From positions 1 to 64,000 of the forward strand of contig CACXAT010000002.1 in the NCBI GenBank assembly GCA_902765725.1: DNA of 64,000 bases, in the 5' to 3' direction. A program made the position numbers and the translations under genes. Positions 1 through 9,130 of this stretch are shown piece by piece. The stretch comes from an uncultured Lachnospiraceae bacterium. Lineage in GTDB: Bacteria > Bacillota > Clostridia > Lachnospirales > Lachnospiraceae. The notes under the pieces are model-generated. The model searched no databases and had not been told where the DNA came from. It saw nothing but the letters and a program-made list of their open reading frames with translations. Position 1 is the stretch's first letter. Each line of letters opens with the position of its first letter.

Positions 1-102
1 AAGCAACCGCCTGATGGCCGATAACACTGCTTTTTACAGGTTGTCAGGCATAAATCCTATCACAGGAAATCCTATTTACAGAAATTCCTTCACACACTCA
101 AA

Positions 103-126
103 CTGCCCGGCAGTAATACCGGGCAG
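103..126 (-). terminator. Candidate terminator downstream of the heptad-repeat gene
   Basis: Perfect 8-bp arms (CTGCCCGG at 103-110, CCGGGCAG at 119-126) enclose an 8-nt loop, about 130 bases past the stop of the minus-strand heptad-repeat gene. Read on the minus strand, only three T follow the stem, so it may be a weak terminator. On the plus strand a T-run lies about 15 bases further on. The rest of 1-256 shows no gene I can support. Confidence 0.4.
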
Positions 127-256
127 GAAAAACTATTTGTTTTTTTAATTGTCTACTTGACGGGTTGCACACCATTTTCGGGCATTTCCGGACCTTTCAA
201 GATATAGAGAAAGGCTCTTACTGCGGATACCATCTCTGGTATGCCGCAGTACATGC

Positions 257-3200
257 TCACGATGCGTTATCCGGCAATATGGAATCACTCTTTATCACAA
301 ACCGGACAGAGCCGTCCATACCGTCTGCAATTCCGGAGAAACTGTTGTAGCCGTCTCCAGCATCCTTCAAAGCTTCCATCCGGTCCATAAGCACCGTCAG
401 GTCCCCGTTGAACAGGGCAACGATCCTGCCTACTCCCTCTTCATCAAACTTCTTCATACCGTCCGCAAGCTTACTGGATCCTTCTACCAGTTTGCCTGTT
501 CCATCCTTCAGTGCTGCTGTTCCGTCAGTCAGCTGAGAACTGTTCTCATCCAGCGTTCCAAGACCTGCCTGAAGCTGGCCTGCTCCGGCATCCAGGGCAG
601 AAGTTCCCTGTTTGAGAGTATCTGCTCCCGTTGACAGAGTCTTCGATCCTCCTGCAATCTTTGAGATTGCGGCAGCTACCTTTTTGATCCCATTTCCAAG
701 CGCGTCGGCGCCGCTCTTCAGAGATGGCATATTCTGATCCAGCTCTGACGTTCCCTTCTCCAGTGTGGAAGAGCCTTCACTCAGTGCTGCTGCGCCATCA
801 GACAGTTCCTGAGCCCCTCCCGTCAGAGAAGGCATATTCTCATTCAGTGTATGCAGACCCTTTGCCAGGGAAGATGTACCGCCGCTCAGGCTTGAGGTCC
901 CGTTCTTCAGAGTGGAAAGCGCACTGATCAGACCATTTTCTCCGAAAAATGAATCCCGTACACCCTGTGCGAGCCTGACCAGATCCTGCAGGCCGGATAC
1001 AGTCTGCTTTCCCTCTGCTATCTTTTCAGAAGTACCTTCCGAAGCAAGATCCTCATCGGAGTTGATCCCTGCCATTCCCATCAGCATGGACTTACTGGCC
1101 TGCAGCTGTGACACTGCCTGCTGCGTGCCGCTGATCAGAGCGCCGGCCTTAGCCTGTGCCGCTGCGGCAGCCTCCTCTGCAGACAGTCCTGCCTGGATCC
1201 CGCCGGCGGTCAGCATATAGACCAGTCCGCGGTCCACATCCTGCGCCGTATAATCGGATGAGGCCTCTGCTGATACGAGGTCTGCTGATACAGCGCCTGC
1301 TGCCGCTGCCTGTACTGTCTGCGGTCCGCTCTGCACCGGAGCCTCCATCTGCCCGGTCTCAGGCTGTACCTGCTGCACCTGCTGTGTCTGCTCCGTCTGC
1401 ACCGAAGCTGCCTGCTCCAGAGCTGCTTCACCCTGGCTCTCCAGCGCAGCTTCATACAGGGCCACAAGTTCTTCATAGGACTGAATCACTTCTTTATAGG
1501 AAGAGATTGCTGCTTCATAGGACTGTGCCCCGCTCTCATAGCTTCCGGACGCACTCTGATAATCAGACTGTGCCTGCGTAAATGAACCTGCCACGCTCTG
1601 TGCCTGGCTCACGATCGAACTGATCGAATCTGCTTCAGCGGTAAGAGGTGTCTTCTTCATGGCAGCGATCAGGTTATTCACATCCGGCAGGTACTGATCG
1701 GATGCAGCCTGATAGGAAGCTGCCGCGCTGCTTCCCTCAGATTCTGCCGTCTGCCTGCTGGTCTGGGCAGCCGCCACGCTCTCCTGCGCCGACTGGACTT
1801 CCGATTCTGCCTGGCTCTTCGCAGTCGCTGCCGATTCCTTCGCTGCTGCAGCACTGTCTGCGTCGAAGGACGCTGCCGGCATTGTTTCCTCCGGAACCGG
1901 CGCCGTCTCGGCAGGCATCTCATCTGCTGCCGGGGACGCTGTCTCCCCTGCCGGTGCTTCCTGGCTGGCTGCGCTGTCTGCCGGTGCTTCCTGACTGACT
2001 GTGCTGTCTGTCTGCACACCTTCTGCCGCCTGACTTATATCCGCGGCTTCTGCTGCCGTATAGTCTGCCGGAGCTGTCTCATTTGCAGTATTCGGAGCTG
2101 CCTTCGCCGTAAGGATGCACTGCATAAGAACTGCCCTGTCGATCTCGGTGCCGTTCAGCTTCGCGATGGTGACAAGAGCGTCTATCCTGCTGTCTGCGTC
2201 CGAAAGATCACAGGTCAGCAGAGACGGATCGGCGCTGAGCATGTCCAGTCCCTTCTGCAGGGCTTCAAACTGCCTGGAGGATGCTTCCAGCTTCTGACGG
2301 CTCTCCTCCGTGTTCAGTGACGCGAGGTCTTCCCTGCCGCTGAGTGCAGCATAGATCCTGCCCACACCGTCATCAGCAGCGCCGGCGCCTTCACTCAGGG
2401 CGGCAGCACCCTTATCCGCGCTGTCAACAGCACCCGAGACACTCTTCGCTCCGTCAGAGAGGGTTTTTGCCCCTTCACTGAGCTTCTTCACGCCGCCGCC
2501 AAGGCTCTTCATACCGGCCGCCAGCTGCGTGACCGCAGTCCTGACTGCTTCGATACCTTTGGACAATGCATCCGAGCCGCCGGTCAGCTCTCCCGTCCTG
2601 CTGTCAAGCGTCGAAGCGCCGCTGTGGAGTGTCTTAGCGCCGGCAGCCAGTTCTCCTGCGCCAGTGTCCAGCTTCGAAGCACCGTCCTTCAGGTCCTTCG
2701 AGCCGCCGTACGCCTTGCCGACACCTTCCGTATATTTCTTCACACCTTCATCCAGGCTTCCGGCACCTTCATCAAGCTCCGTCATGCCCTCATACAGATC
2801 CTCCGACCCTTCGGCCAGCTCCGAGGATGCGGTTTCCAGCTTGTCCACATCCTCCGTGATCTGATCCAGATCACTTCCGGCATCGAACAGCCCCAGCACC
2901 TCATCCAGCGCATCATCCAGGATAAGAGACATGTTCATCTCCATCGAGAAGTTCTCAACGTCGGCCTCGATCTCCACGGACTGTGGTATGTTCAGCTCCT
3001 CGAATCGAAGATCCTGGTTCTTCTCCAGCTTCAGGCTGTCCTTCAGACCCGGAAATGCAAGCCCCACGACGGCTACATTGCCGCCTTCATCCAGCACCTT
3101 GCCGCTGGATACGGTTACATTGGACGCGCAGCCGTCCGTAAACAGGCAGCCTGATATCACACCGAACGGTACATAGACCGTCTCCTTCTTTCCATCGATC

Positions 3201-3730
3201 TCTGCCTCTGTGGCTGCGCGGTTTACATAATCATAGCGCATCTTCAGGTGTCCGGACGCGCCGCCCAGCTCCTGAGGCTGAACCTCCCGTCCGTCAAGAG
3301 TGTAGGTGATCCGGACGTCCACCGGAGGCTGATTCGTACTCTCTCCCTGATAGTAGATATCATGTCCGGAGGCATTCCAGATTACATCCCGGCCATCCCT
3401 GGCAAAGGATTCATCCCCCTTCACATTTTCAATATTCTCCAGATCAGATCGGTCTGCAATGGTCCCGAGCGCTCCTGTATTCTTCAGCCAGTCAGAGATC
3501 ACGACAGACTTCTGTCTGCCGGAGGCATCTGTGAAGATGTAGACCGTCTCCTCCTTCTGTACGCCATCACCGGCCGCATTTTCCCCAGTGGCCCGCTCAC
3601 CTGCCTCCGGCATTGCCGCCATGCTGAAGGCCAGTCCTGCTGCAGTCACCACCGCAGTCATCTTCCTGATCGCAGTTCTCATATTTCCTCTGTTCTTTTC
3701 ATTCTTTTTATCTTTTATTCCTGACATCAT
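257..3730 (-). CDS. Secreted X-X-X-Leu-X-X-Gly heptad-repeat protein, MMPL-associated
   Basis: About 1157 residues. The start is the ATGATG at 3730/3727, which overlaps the stop of the upstream MMPL gene and follows a GGGAGGG ribosome-binding site; the reading frame stays open further upstream but only inside the MMPL gene. A basic, hydrophobic signal peptide (MRTAIRKMTAVVTAAGLAFS) opens the protein. A folded-looking region (about residues 55-285) follows, then long runs of L-x-x-G heptads (about 290-460 and 935-1105), separated by a Ser/Ala/Gln/Glu/Pro-rich stretch (about 540-820). No membrane anchor is visible at the C-terminus. Heptad proteins of this kind (TIGR03057-like) occur beside or fused to MMPL/YhgE transporters. 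Translational coupling suggests an extracytoplasmic coiled-coil partner of the transporter; the substrate is unknown. Confidence 0.8.
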   Translation of the reverse strand: MMSGIKDKKNEKNRGNMRTAIRKMTAVVTAAGLAFSMAAMPEAGERATGENAAGDGVQKEETVYIFTDASGRQKSVVISDWLKNTGALGTIADRSDLENIENVKGDESFARDGRDVIWNASGHDIYYQGESTNQPPVDVRITYTLDGREVQPQELGGASGHLKMRYDYVNRAATEAEIDGKKETVYVPFGVISGCLFTDGCASNVTVSSGKVLDEGGNVAVVGLAFPGLKDSLKLEKNQDLRFEELNIPQSVEIEADVENFSMEMNMSLILDDALDEVLGLFDAGSDLDQITEDVDKLETASSELAEGSEDLYEGMTELDEGAGSLDEGVKKYTEGVGKAYGGSKDLKDGASKLDTGAGELAAGAKTLHSGASTLDSRTGELTGGSDALSKGIEAVRTAVTQLAAGMKSLGGGVKKLSEGAKTLSDGAKSVSGAVDSADKGAAALSEGAGAADDGVGRIYAALSGREDLASLNTEESRQKLEASSRQFEALQKGLDMLSADPSLLTCDLSDADSRIDALVTIAKLNGTEIDRAVLMQCILTAKAAPNTANETAPADYTAAEAADISQAAEGVQTDSTVSQEAPADSAASQEAPAGETASPAADEMPAETAPVPEETMPAASFDADSAAAAKESAATAKSQAESEVQSAQESVAAAQTSRQTAESEGSSAAASYQAASDQYLPDVNNLIAAMKKTPLTAEADSISSIVSQAQSVAGSFTQAQSDYQSASGSYESGAQSYEAAISSYKEVIQSYEELVALYEAALESQGEAALEQAASVQTEQTQQVQQVQPETGQMEAPVQSGPQTVQAAAAGAVSADLVSAEASSDYTAQDVDRGLVYMLTAGGIQAGLSAEEAAAAAQAKAGALISGTQQAVSQLQASKSMLMGMAGINSDEDLASEGTSEKIAEGKQTVSGLQDLVRLAQGVRDSFFGENGLISALSTLKNGTSSLSGGTSSLAKGLHTLNENMPSLTGGAQELSDGAAALSEGSSTLEKGTSELDQNMPSLKSGADALGNGIKKVAAAISKIAGGSKTLSTGADTLKQGTSALDAGAGQLQAGLGTLDENSSQLTDGTAALKDGTGKLVEGSSKLADGMKKFDEEGVGRIVALFNGDLTVLMDRMEALKDAGDGYNSFSGIADGMDGSVRFVIKSDSILPDNAS

Positions 3731-5898
3731 AGATTCCCTCCCTGATGAACCACATTCCGCGAATGAACCGCCGTTCCTGATATATCTGTCTGCTTCTTCG
3801 GCCTGAACCCGAGGGATGTATACAGGATCACCCGGTCGAAGGCGTACAGCAGAGCCGGCAGTATGAATATGACAGTGACCATGGAGATCAGCGCCCCGCG
3901 TGCCATAAGCGTGCACAGGGAACTGATCATATCGATCTCTGAATACAGTCCCACTCCAAAGGTTGCCGCAAAAAAGCTGAAGGCGGATACCAGGATCGAA
4001 GCGATCGACGTGGAGTGCGCAATACAGATCGATTCTTTTCGATTTTTTCCGGACGCCCGTTCCGTCCGGTACCGTGTCGTCATCAGGATCGCGTAATCGA
4101 CGGTTGAGCCCAGCTGGATCGTACCGATAACGATCGATGCGATAAACGGAAGGGTCGTCCCCGTATAATACGGGATTCCCATATTAATGAAGATTGCGAA
4201 CTCGATCGCGGCGACCAGGATGACCGGCAGAGAGACAGACCTAAACACAAACAGGATAATGACTGCGATCACTCCGATGGATACCCAGTTGACGGTATTG
4301 AAATCATGGTTCGTGATCTCGATCAGGTCCTTCGTGCAGGCTGCTTCTCCTACCAGCATGCACCTGCTGTCGTACCGGCTGATCACCTGGGTGATCTCAC
4401 TGCACTGACGGTTCACCTCAGGTGACGCGGTCTTATACTCACTCATCATCAGGAGCATCTGCCAGCCGCCCTTTTCAAACACCTGCAGGATCTCCCCGGG
4501 CAGGAGCTCTCTTGGGATCTCGCTCCCGATCAGCGCGTCGATCCCAAGCACCGACTTGATGCCGTCGATCTTCTTCAGCTCTCCGCACAGTTCAGATACC
4601 GCTTCCGGATCCATATCTGAAGGGACGAGGATCATCTGTGTCGTATTCATGCCGAAGTCTTCCGACAGCTTCCGGTTCGCTGTGACCGAGGGAAGGGACT
4701 TAGGAAGAGTGGAATCCAGATTGTAGTAGACCTGGGTATTGAAGTACCCCTTTACAGCCGGGATCCAGATCAGTGCAAATGCGATCAGAAGCAGCGGATA
4801 GAATCTCTGTACAAACCGCGGGATCTTCTTAAACTGCGGAAGCAGTGCCCTGTGGTGAGTGCGCTCGATCGCCCGGTCAAAGATCAGAAGCATAGAGGGC
4901 AGTACCGTAACACAGCCCACTACGCCGAACAGGACACCCTTGGCCATGACCAGTCCCAGGTCTTTGCCGAGGGTGAAGCTCATAAAGCACAGTGCCAGGA
5001 AACCCGCCATGGTCGTGACGGAGGAACCCACCACACTGGAGAGCGTGGCACTGATCGCCGCTGCCATAGCCTCCTGCTTCATGTCTTTGTCACATTCGTC
5101 CGGCCTGCTCTGTGCAAGCAGAGTCTTCTGCTCCTCGTAGGAATGCCACAGGAAGATGGAATAGTCCAGTGTTACGCCCAGCTGCAGTACCGCAGCCAGT
5201 GCCTTCGTCACATAAGAAACCTGGCCGAACACAATATTTGTCCCCAGGTTGTAGATCACCGCGAATCCGATCGACAGAAGGAAGAAAAGCGGCGCGAGAA
5301 ATGAATCCATGGTAAGCATCAGCACGATCGTGCACAGGATCACCGCGATCAGTACATAGACCGGCGCCTCCCTGTCCGAAAGCTCCCTGGTATCCTCCAC
5401 GACAGCCGTCATGCCGGAGATGAAGGTCTGCTCATTTGCGATCTTCCTGAGCGAGCGGACCGCCTCCATGGCCTCGTCAGATGACATCGTCACATCGAAC
5501 ACCGCGACCATCATCGTCGCGTTCCCATCCTCACTCAGAAAGATCCGGCGGATCCTGTCTGGGAACAGTTCTACCGGTATCGATATGTCAGCAATGCTGT
5601 CATACCATACAATCTTTTCGATATGAGGTACCTCTGACATCTTCTCCTTCATCTTCAGAACGTCTTTGTTCTTCATCCCTTCGCAGACGATCATGGAGAA
5701 TCCGCCTGTCCCGAATTCATCGACCATGATCTTCTGTCCCTTCATGGTCTCGATGTCCTCCGGAAGATAGCTCAGCATGTCATAATTGATCCGCGTATGC
5801 AGATACCCCAGCGCAGCGGGGATCAGCAGCAGTATGCTGGCGATCAGGATCACATATCTCATTTTCACAACGATTTTACCGAACCGATGAGATTCCAT
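3727..5898 (-). CDS. MMPL/RND-superfamily transporter
   Basis: A 723-residue membrane protein with the duplicated RND architecture. There is an N-terminal helix (about residues 12-32), an extracytoplasmic loop domain (about 35-175) and a helix cluster (about 180-340). The same pattern then repeats: a helix at about 365-385, a loop domain and a cluster at about 540-690. The family moves lipids, peptides or drugs with the proton-motive force, and in Firmicutes members are often linked to heptad-repeat proteins, as here. The gene follows a tetR gene and its terminator, and its promoter region carries palindromes. The likely role is export of a membrane-active or envelope compound under TetR control; the substrate cannot be read from sequence. 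Confidence 0.88.
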   Translation of the reverse strand: MESHRFGKIVVKMRYVILIASILLLIPAALGYLHTRINYDMLSYLPEDIETMKGQKIMVDEFGTGGFSMIVCEGMKNKDVLKMKEKMSEVPHIEKIVWYDSIADISIPVELFPDRIRRIFLSEDGNATMMVAVFDVTMSSDEAMEAVRSLRKIANEQTFISGMTAVVEDTRELSDREAPVYVLIAVILCTIVLMLTMDSFLAPLFFLLSIGFAVIYNLGTNIVFGQVSYVTKALAAVLQLGVTLDYSIFLWHSYEEQKTLLAQSRPDECDKDMKQEAMAAAISATLSSVVGSSVTTMAGFLALCFMSFTLGKDLGLVMAKGVLFGVVGCVTVLPSMLLIFDRAIERTHHRALLPQFKKIPRFVQRFYPLLLIAFALIWIPAVKGYFNTQVYYNLDSTLPKSLPSVTANRKLSEDFGMNTTQMILVPSDMDPEAVSELCGELKKIDGIKSVLGIDALIGSEIPRELLPGEILQVFEKGGWQMLLMMSEYKTASPEVNRQCSEITQVISRYDSRCMLVGEAACTKDLIEITNHDFNTVNWVSIGVIAVIILFVFRSVSLPVILVAAIEFAIFINMGIPYYTGTTLPFIASIVIGTIQLGSTVDYAILMTTRYRTERASGKNRKESICIAHSTSIASILVSAFSFFAATFGVGLYSEIDMISSLCTLMARGALISMVTVIFILPALLYAFDRVILYTSLGFRPKKQTDISGTAVHSRNVVHQGGNL

Positions 5899-5923
5899 TA
5901 CTTTTCTTCCTTTCTCTTTTTAA

Positions 5924-5945
5924 CTGAGACCTAAACTAATCTCAG
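5924..5945. promoter_or_regulatory. Inverted repeat in the MMPL leader
   Basis: Perfect 6-bp arms CTGAGA (5924-5929) and TCTCAG (5940-5945) are separated by 10 bases, between the candidate promoter and the MMPL start codon. It could be a second operator or an mRNA hairpin; the sequence alone cannot decide. Confidence 0.35.
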
Positions 5946-5952
5946 GAAAGAA

Positions 5953-5985
5953 AAGTTGGTATAACCAGTTTCGGCAATGTGTAAA
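5953..5985 (-). promoter_or_regulatory. Candidate MMPL promoter with overlapping TetR operator
   Basis: On the minus strand a -35-like TTTACA (5985-5980), a 16-base spacer and a -10-like TATACC (5963-5958) lie about 60 bases before the MMPL start. An imperfect 19-bp palindrome (5953-5971, core GGTATAACC) covers the -10 box. That is the usual arrangement for repression by the TetR-family protein encoded just upstream. Confidence 0.5.
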
Positions 5986-6017
5986 AAAAAAGCGACACTT
6001 CCAAAAAAGTGTCGCTT
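5983..6017 (-). terminator. Rho-independent terminator of tetR
   Basis: An 11-bp perfect stem (AAGCGACACTT / AAGTGTCGCTT, 5990-6000 with 6007-6017) has a 6-nt loop and is followed on the minus strand by an uninterrupted T-run. It ends the tetR transcript and separates it from the MMPL operon. Confidence 0.85.
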
Positions 6018-6065
6018 ACGGATATACAACTCTGAAAAAATGTGCCGCCTCTCCTCTGCCTTCTG

Positions 6066-6626
6066 TCAGAAGCCCTTCGGCAGATCGATCAGCGAATGCG
6101 CCGCCACATACTCGTAGATGTCCACCATCTCCTCCGGGGAGACGCTCATGCCCTTCTCGATCCAGCTCATCAGGATATAGGTCAGGCTCATCGCATAGTA
6201 ATCCGCGACCCATCCCGCAGTCAGCCAGTTATACTTCTCATGCTTCCCGAACTCGCTGGACATGAAATACTCTTCGATCGTCTCGGCGATCAGCTGCCGG
6301 ACGGTGCTGGCAAATGAATTCTGTCCCTGCGTGTGGGCAACGTGGCTGTAGAATTCTTTATTCTTAAGAAGGGCGGTAAACATGAACATGACCGCTTCTT
6401 TGCGCATATTGTTCTGAAGCAGGATCCTGGTCGGACTCACGATCTCCTCACGGCAGATCCACTCCAGAAGCTCATACTTATCCTGAAAATGGTTATAGAA
6501 AGTGACACGAATCACCCCTGCGCGATCCGTGATCTCTTTAATCGTGATCTTCTCCACGGGCTTCTCCTGAACAAGCTCTTTGAAGCTGTCAGCAAGAAGA
6601 ACCTTCACTTCCCTTTTCTGCTGCAA
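6066..6626 (-). CDS. TetR/AcrR-family transcriptional regulator
   Basis: A 186-residue protein. The N-terminal 50 residues hold the TetR helix-turn-helix, with the recognisable pattern ITIKEITDRAGVIRVTFYNH. The C-terminal ligand-binding part is all-helical and resembles the group with a DhaS-like C-terminal domain. The start is a TTG preceded by AGGA about 6 bases upstream. The gene has its own terminator and stands directly before an MMPL transporter operon in the same direction. The most likely job is repression of that operon through the palindrome at 5953-5971, relieved by a transported or membrane-active ligand. The ligand is unknown. Confidence 0.85.
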   Translation of the reverse strand: MQQKREVKVLLADSFKELVQEKPVEKITIKEITDRAGVIRVTFYNHFQDKYELLEWICREEIVSPTRILLQNNMRKEAVMFMFTALLKNKEFYSHVAHTQGQNSFASTVRQLIAETIEEYFMSSEFGKHEKYNWLTAGWVADYYAMSLTYILMSWIEKGMSVSPEEMVDIYEYVAAHSLIDLPKGF

Positions 6627-6726
6627 TGCTATCCTGCTCCGTTATCAGATTCCATCCCGATTCAGTAATGATGTCATGATACCATTTTTTTATATTGCAG
6701 GCAACTCGATGTGATAAAACCAAATT

Positions 6727-7527
6727 TTATAATGAAAACCCGGGTGTGACCGTGAACTCCATCCTCCGTCCGCTCCCGGGATGCGTGAAGCACAGCCGGG
6801 CCGCGCACAGGCACAGTCTGCCGTCCTCCCCGGCTCCGCCGCCGTATTTACGGTCTCCCGCAAGCGGCATGTGGGCGTGTGCCATCTGGACCCGGATCTG
6901 GTGGTGCCGTCCGGTGAGAAGACGGATCTCCACCATCGCTCTGCCGTCCTTCATCTCCAGAGTCCGGAAGTAAAGCTGCGCCTTCTTCGCGTCCCTGACA
7001 CCTTCCTCCACTACCATGGCCGTATTTCCGGAATAGTCCCGGAGGATCCAGTCCGTCAGCAGGATCTCTCTCTTCCTGCCCTCCAGGGCCAGCGGATATG
7101 CCTCCCTGTCCAGCAGGACCACAGCCCTGTAGATCTTCTCCATGGCAGGCACTTCCTTCTTCCCCTTCTTCGCGCCTGCCTGGCGGCCCGGACCAGAGTT
7201 TCCCTTCGCTGCCTCCTGGTGATCCGGATCAGCGCTTCCCTTCGCTGCTGCCTGGCGGCTGAGATGGGCTGCCGCCCCGGGCGTCTTCGCAAAGACCAGA
7301 AGCCCCTCCACCGGCTGGTCAAGGCGGTGCACAATGCCAAGATAGGGCTCCGCTCCCCGCACAGCCTGGCGCGGATCCGGTGCCTGACCGGCTGAGCGGC
7401 TCTCCTGCGCCAGATGGTTCTTCAGCACACTCACCAGATCCCTGGAAGATGTCCTGCCCGACTGGACCGCAAGCCCCGCTTCCTTATAGACCACGATGAT
7501 CTCATCATCTTCGTATTCGATCCGCAT
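6727..7527 (-). CDS. RluA-family RNA pseudouridine synthase
   Basis: About 266 residues from the ATG at 7527, chosen because GGGGG lies 4 bases before it; an open frame continues to 7566 without a good ribosome-binding site. The catalytic signature HRLDQPVEGLLVFAKT is present with the nucleophilic Asp near residue 70. The C-terminal part has the LTGRHHQIR motif of the family. Residues about 85-125 are a low-complexity Ala/Gly/Gln/Lys insert that looks like a flexible linker. The enzyme isomerises uridine to pseudouridine in rRNA or tRNA; the target base cannot be assigned. It lies 63 bases downstream of metK and is probably co-transcribed in part. Confidence 0.88.
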   Translation of the reverse strand: MRIEYEDDEIIVVYKEAGLAVQSGRTSSRDLVSVLKNHLAQESRSAGQAPDPRQAVRGAEPYLGIVHRLDQPVEGLLVFAKTPGAAAHLSRQAAAKGSADPDHQEAAKGNSGPGRQAGAKKGKKEVPAMEKIYRAVVLLDREAYPLALEGRKREILLTDWILRDYSGNTAMVVEEGVRDAKKAQLYFRTLEMKDGRAMVEIRLLTGRHHQIRVQMAHAHMPLAGDRKYGGGAGEDGRLCLCAARLCFTHPGSGRRMEFTVTPGFSL

Positions 7528-7548
7528 GATTCCCCCTGCATAAGAACT

Positions 7549-7577
7549 GCCCCGGAGCGCTTTCACGGCTCCGGGGC
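7549..7577 (-). terminator. GC-rich hairpin between metK and the pseudouridine synthase
   Basis: Nine perfect base pairs (GCCCCGGAG at 7549-7557, CTCCGGGGC at 7569-7577) form a very stable stem just after metK. No proper T-run follows on the minus strand, so it is more likely an attenuating or mRNA-stabilising hairpin than a full terminator. Confidence 0.45.
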
Positions 7578-7590
7578 GGTATTGTACTGA

Positions 7591-8778
<1,188 letters not shown>

Positions 8779-8845
8779 ATCTACTCTCTTTCCGGCTGAA
8801 CCGATTACAGCCATCTGACATCTGCTTTTCTTTTATCTTTTCTGT

Positions 8846-8872
8846 AAGAAAAAAGCCCGCACAAAGCGGACT
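8846..8872 (-). terminator. Expression-platform terminator of the SAM riboswitch
   Basis: On the minus strand AGTCCGC-TTTGT-GCGGGCT (8872-8854, one G-U pair) is followed by a T-run broken only by one C. It sits between the SAM-I aptamer and metK, as expected for transcriptional attenuation in the SAM-bound state. Confidence 0.85.
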
Positions 8873-8892
8873 CAACGATTCTGAATGAATCC

Positions 8893-8993
8893 CCTTATTG
8901 TTCGAGATATCTCGCTCAGGTTGGCACCTTCCGTAAAACGGGGTTGCCGCGGTTTCACAGGTCCTTTGTACCTCCGCCGCCTCTGAATAAGAG
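8893..8993 (-). ncRNA. SAM-I (S-box) riboswitch upstream of metK
   Basis: Read on the minus strand, the region has the S-box core in order: CTTATTCAGAG at the 5' end, GGCGGAGGTACAAAGGACC, the conserved GTGAAACCGCGGCAACC, then GGTGCCAACCTGAGCGAGA and the closing CAATAAG that pairs with the 5' arm. An intrinsic terminator follows, then metK. SAM binding should stabilise the terminator and turn metK off. I recognise the class from its conserved core; no covariance model was run. Confidence 0.93.
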
Positions 8994-9004
8994 AAAAGCA
9001 AATT

Positions 9005-9033
9005 ATTATATTAACGCTCATACTATACGTTAG
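9005..9033 (-). promoter_or_regulatory. metK: Candidate metK promoter
   Basis: A perfect -10 box TATAAT (9010-9005, minus strand) with a weak -35-like CTAACG (9033-9028) at 17-base spacing. The predicted start of transcription is a few bases before the first base of the SAM riboswitch, which supports it. Confidence 0.55.
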
Positions 9034-9039
9034 CCATTT

Positions 9040-9071
9040 AAAACCGTCAAGGGCAATTTTACCCTTGACGG
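9040..9071 (-). terminator. Terminator of the CdaR-type regulator gene
   Basis: A perfect 10-bp stem (CCGTCAAGGG / CCCTTGACGG, 9044-9053 with 9062-9071) is followed on the minus strand by TTTT. It lies 60 bases after the regulator stop codon and just before the metK promoter. Confidence 0.7.
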
Positions 9072-9130
9072 AAACAAATTCCACAGTATGTCAGACGAAT
9101 CTATACACCGCAGGCTCTTTGTAGCCTTGC

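Noticed and set aside
165-350. 61-residue open frame near the left edge
   Set aside because: It crosses the stop of the heptad-repeat gene, with no ribosome-binding site or family.
257-3730. Tandem DNA satellite
   Set aside because: The periodicity is in the protein heptads; the codons vary, so it is a coding repeat.
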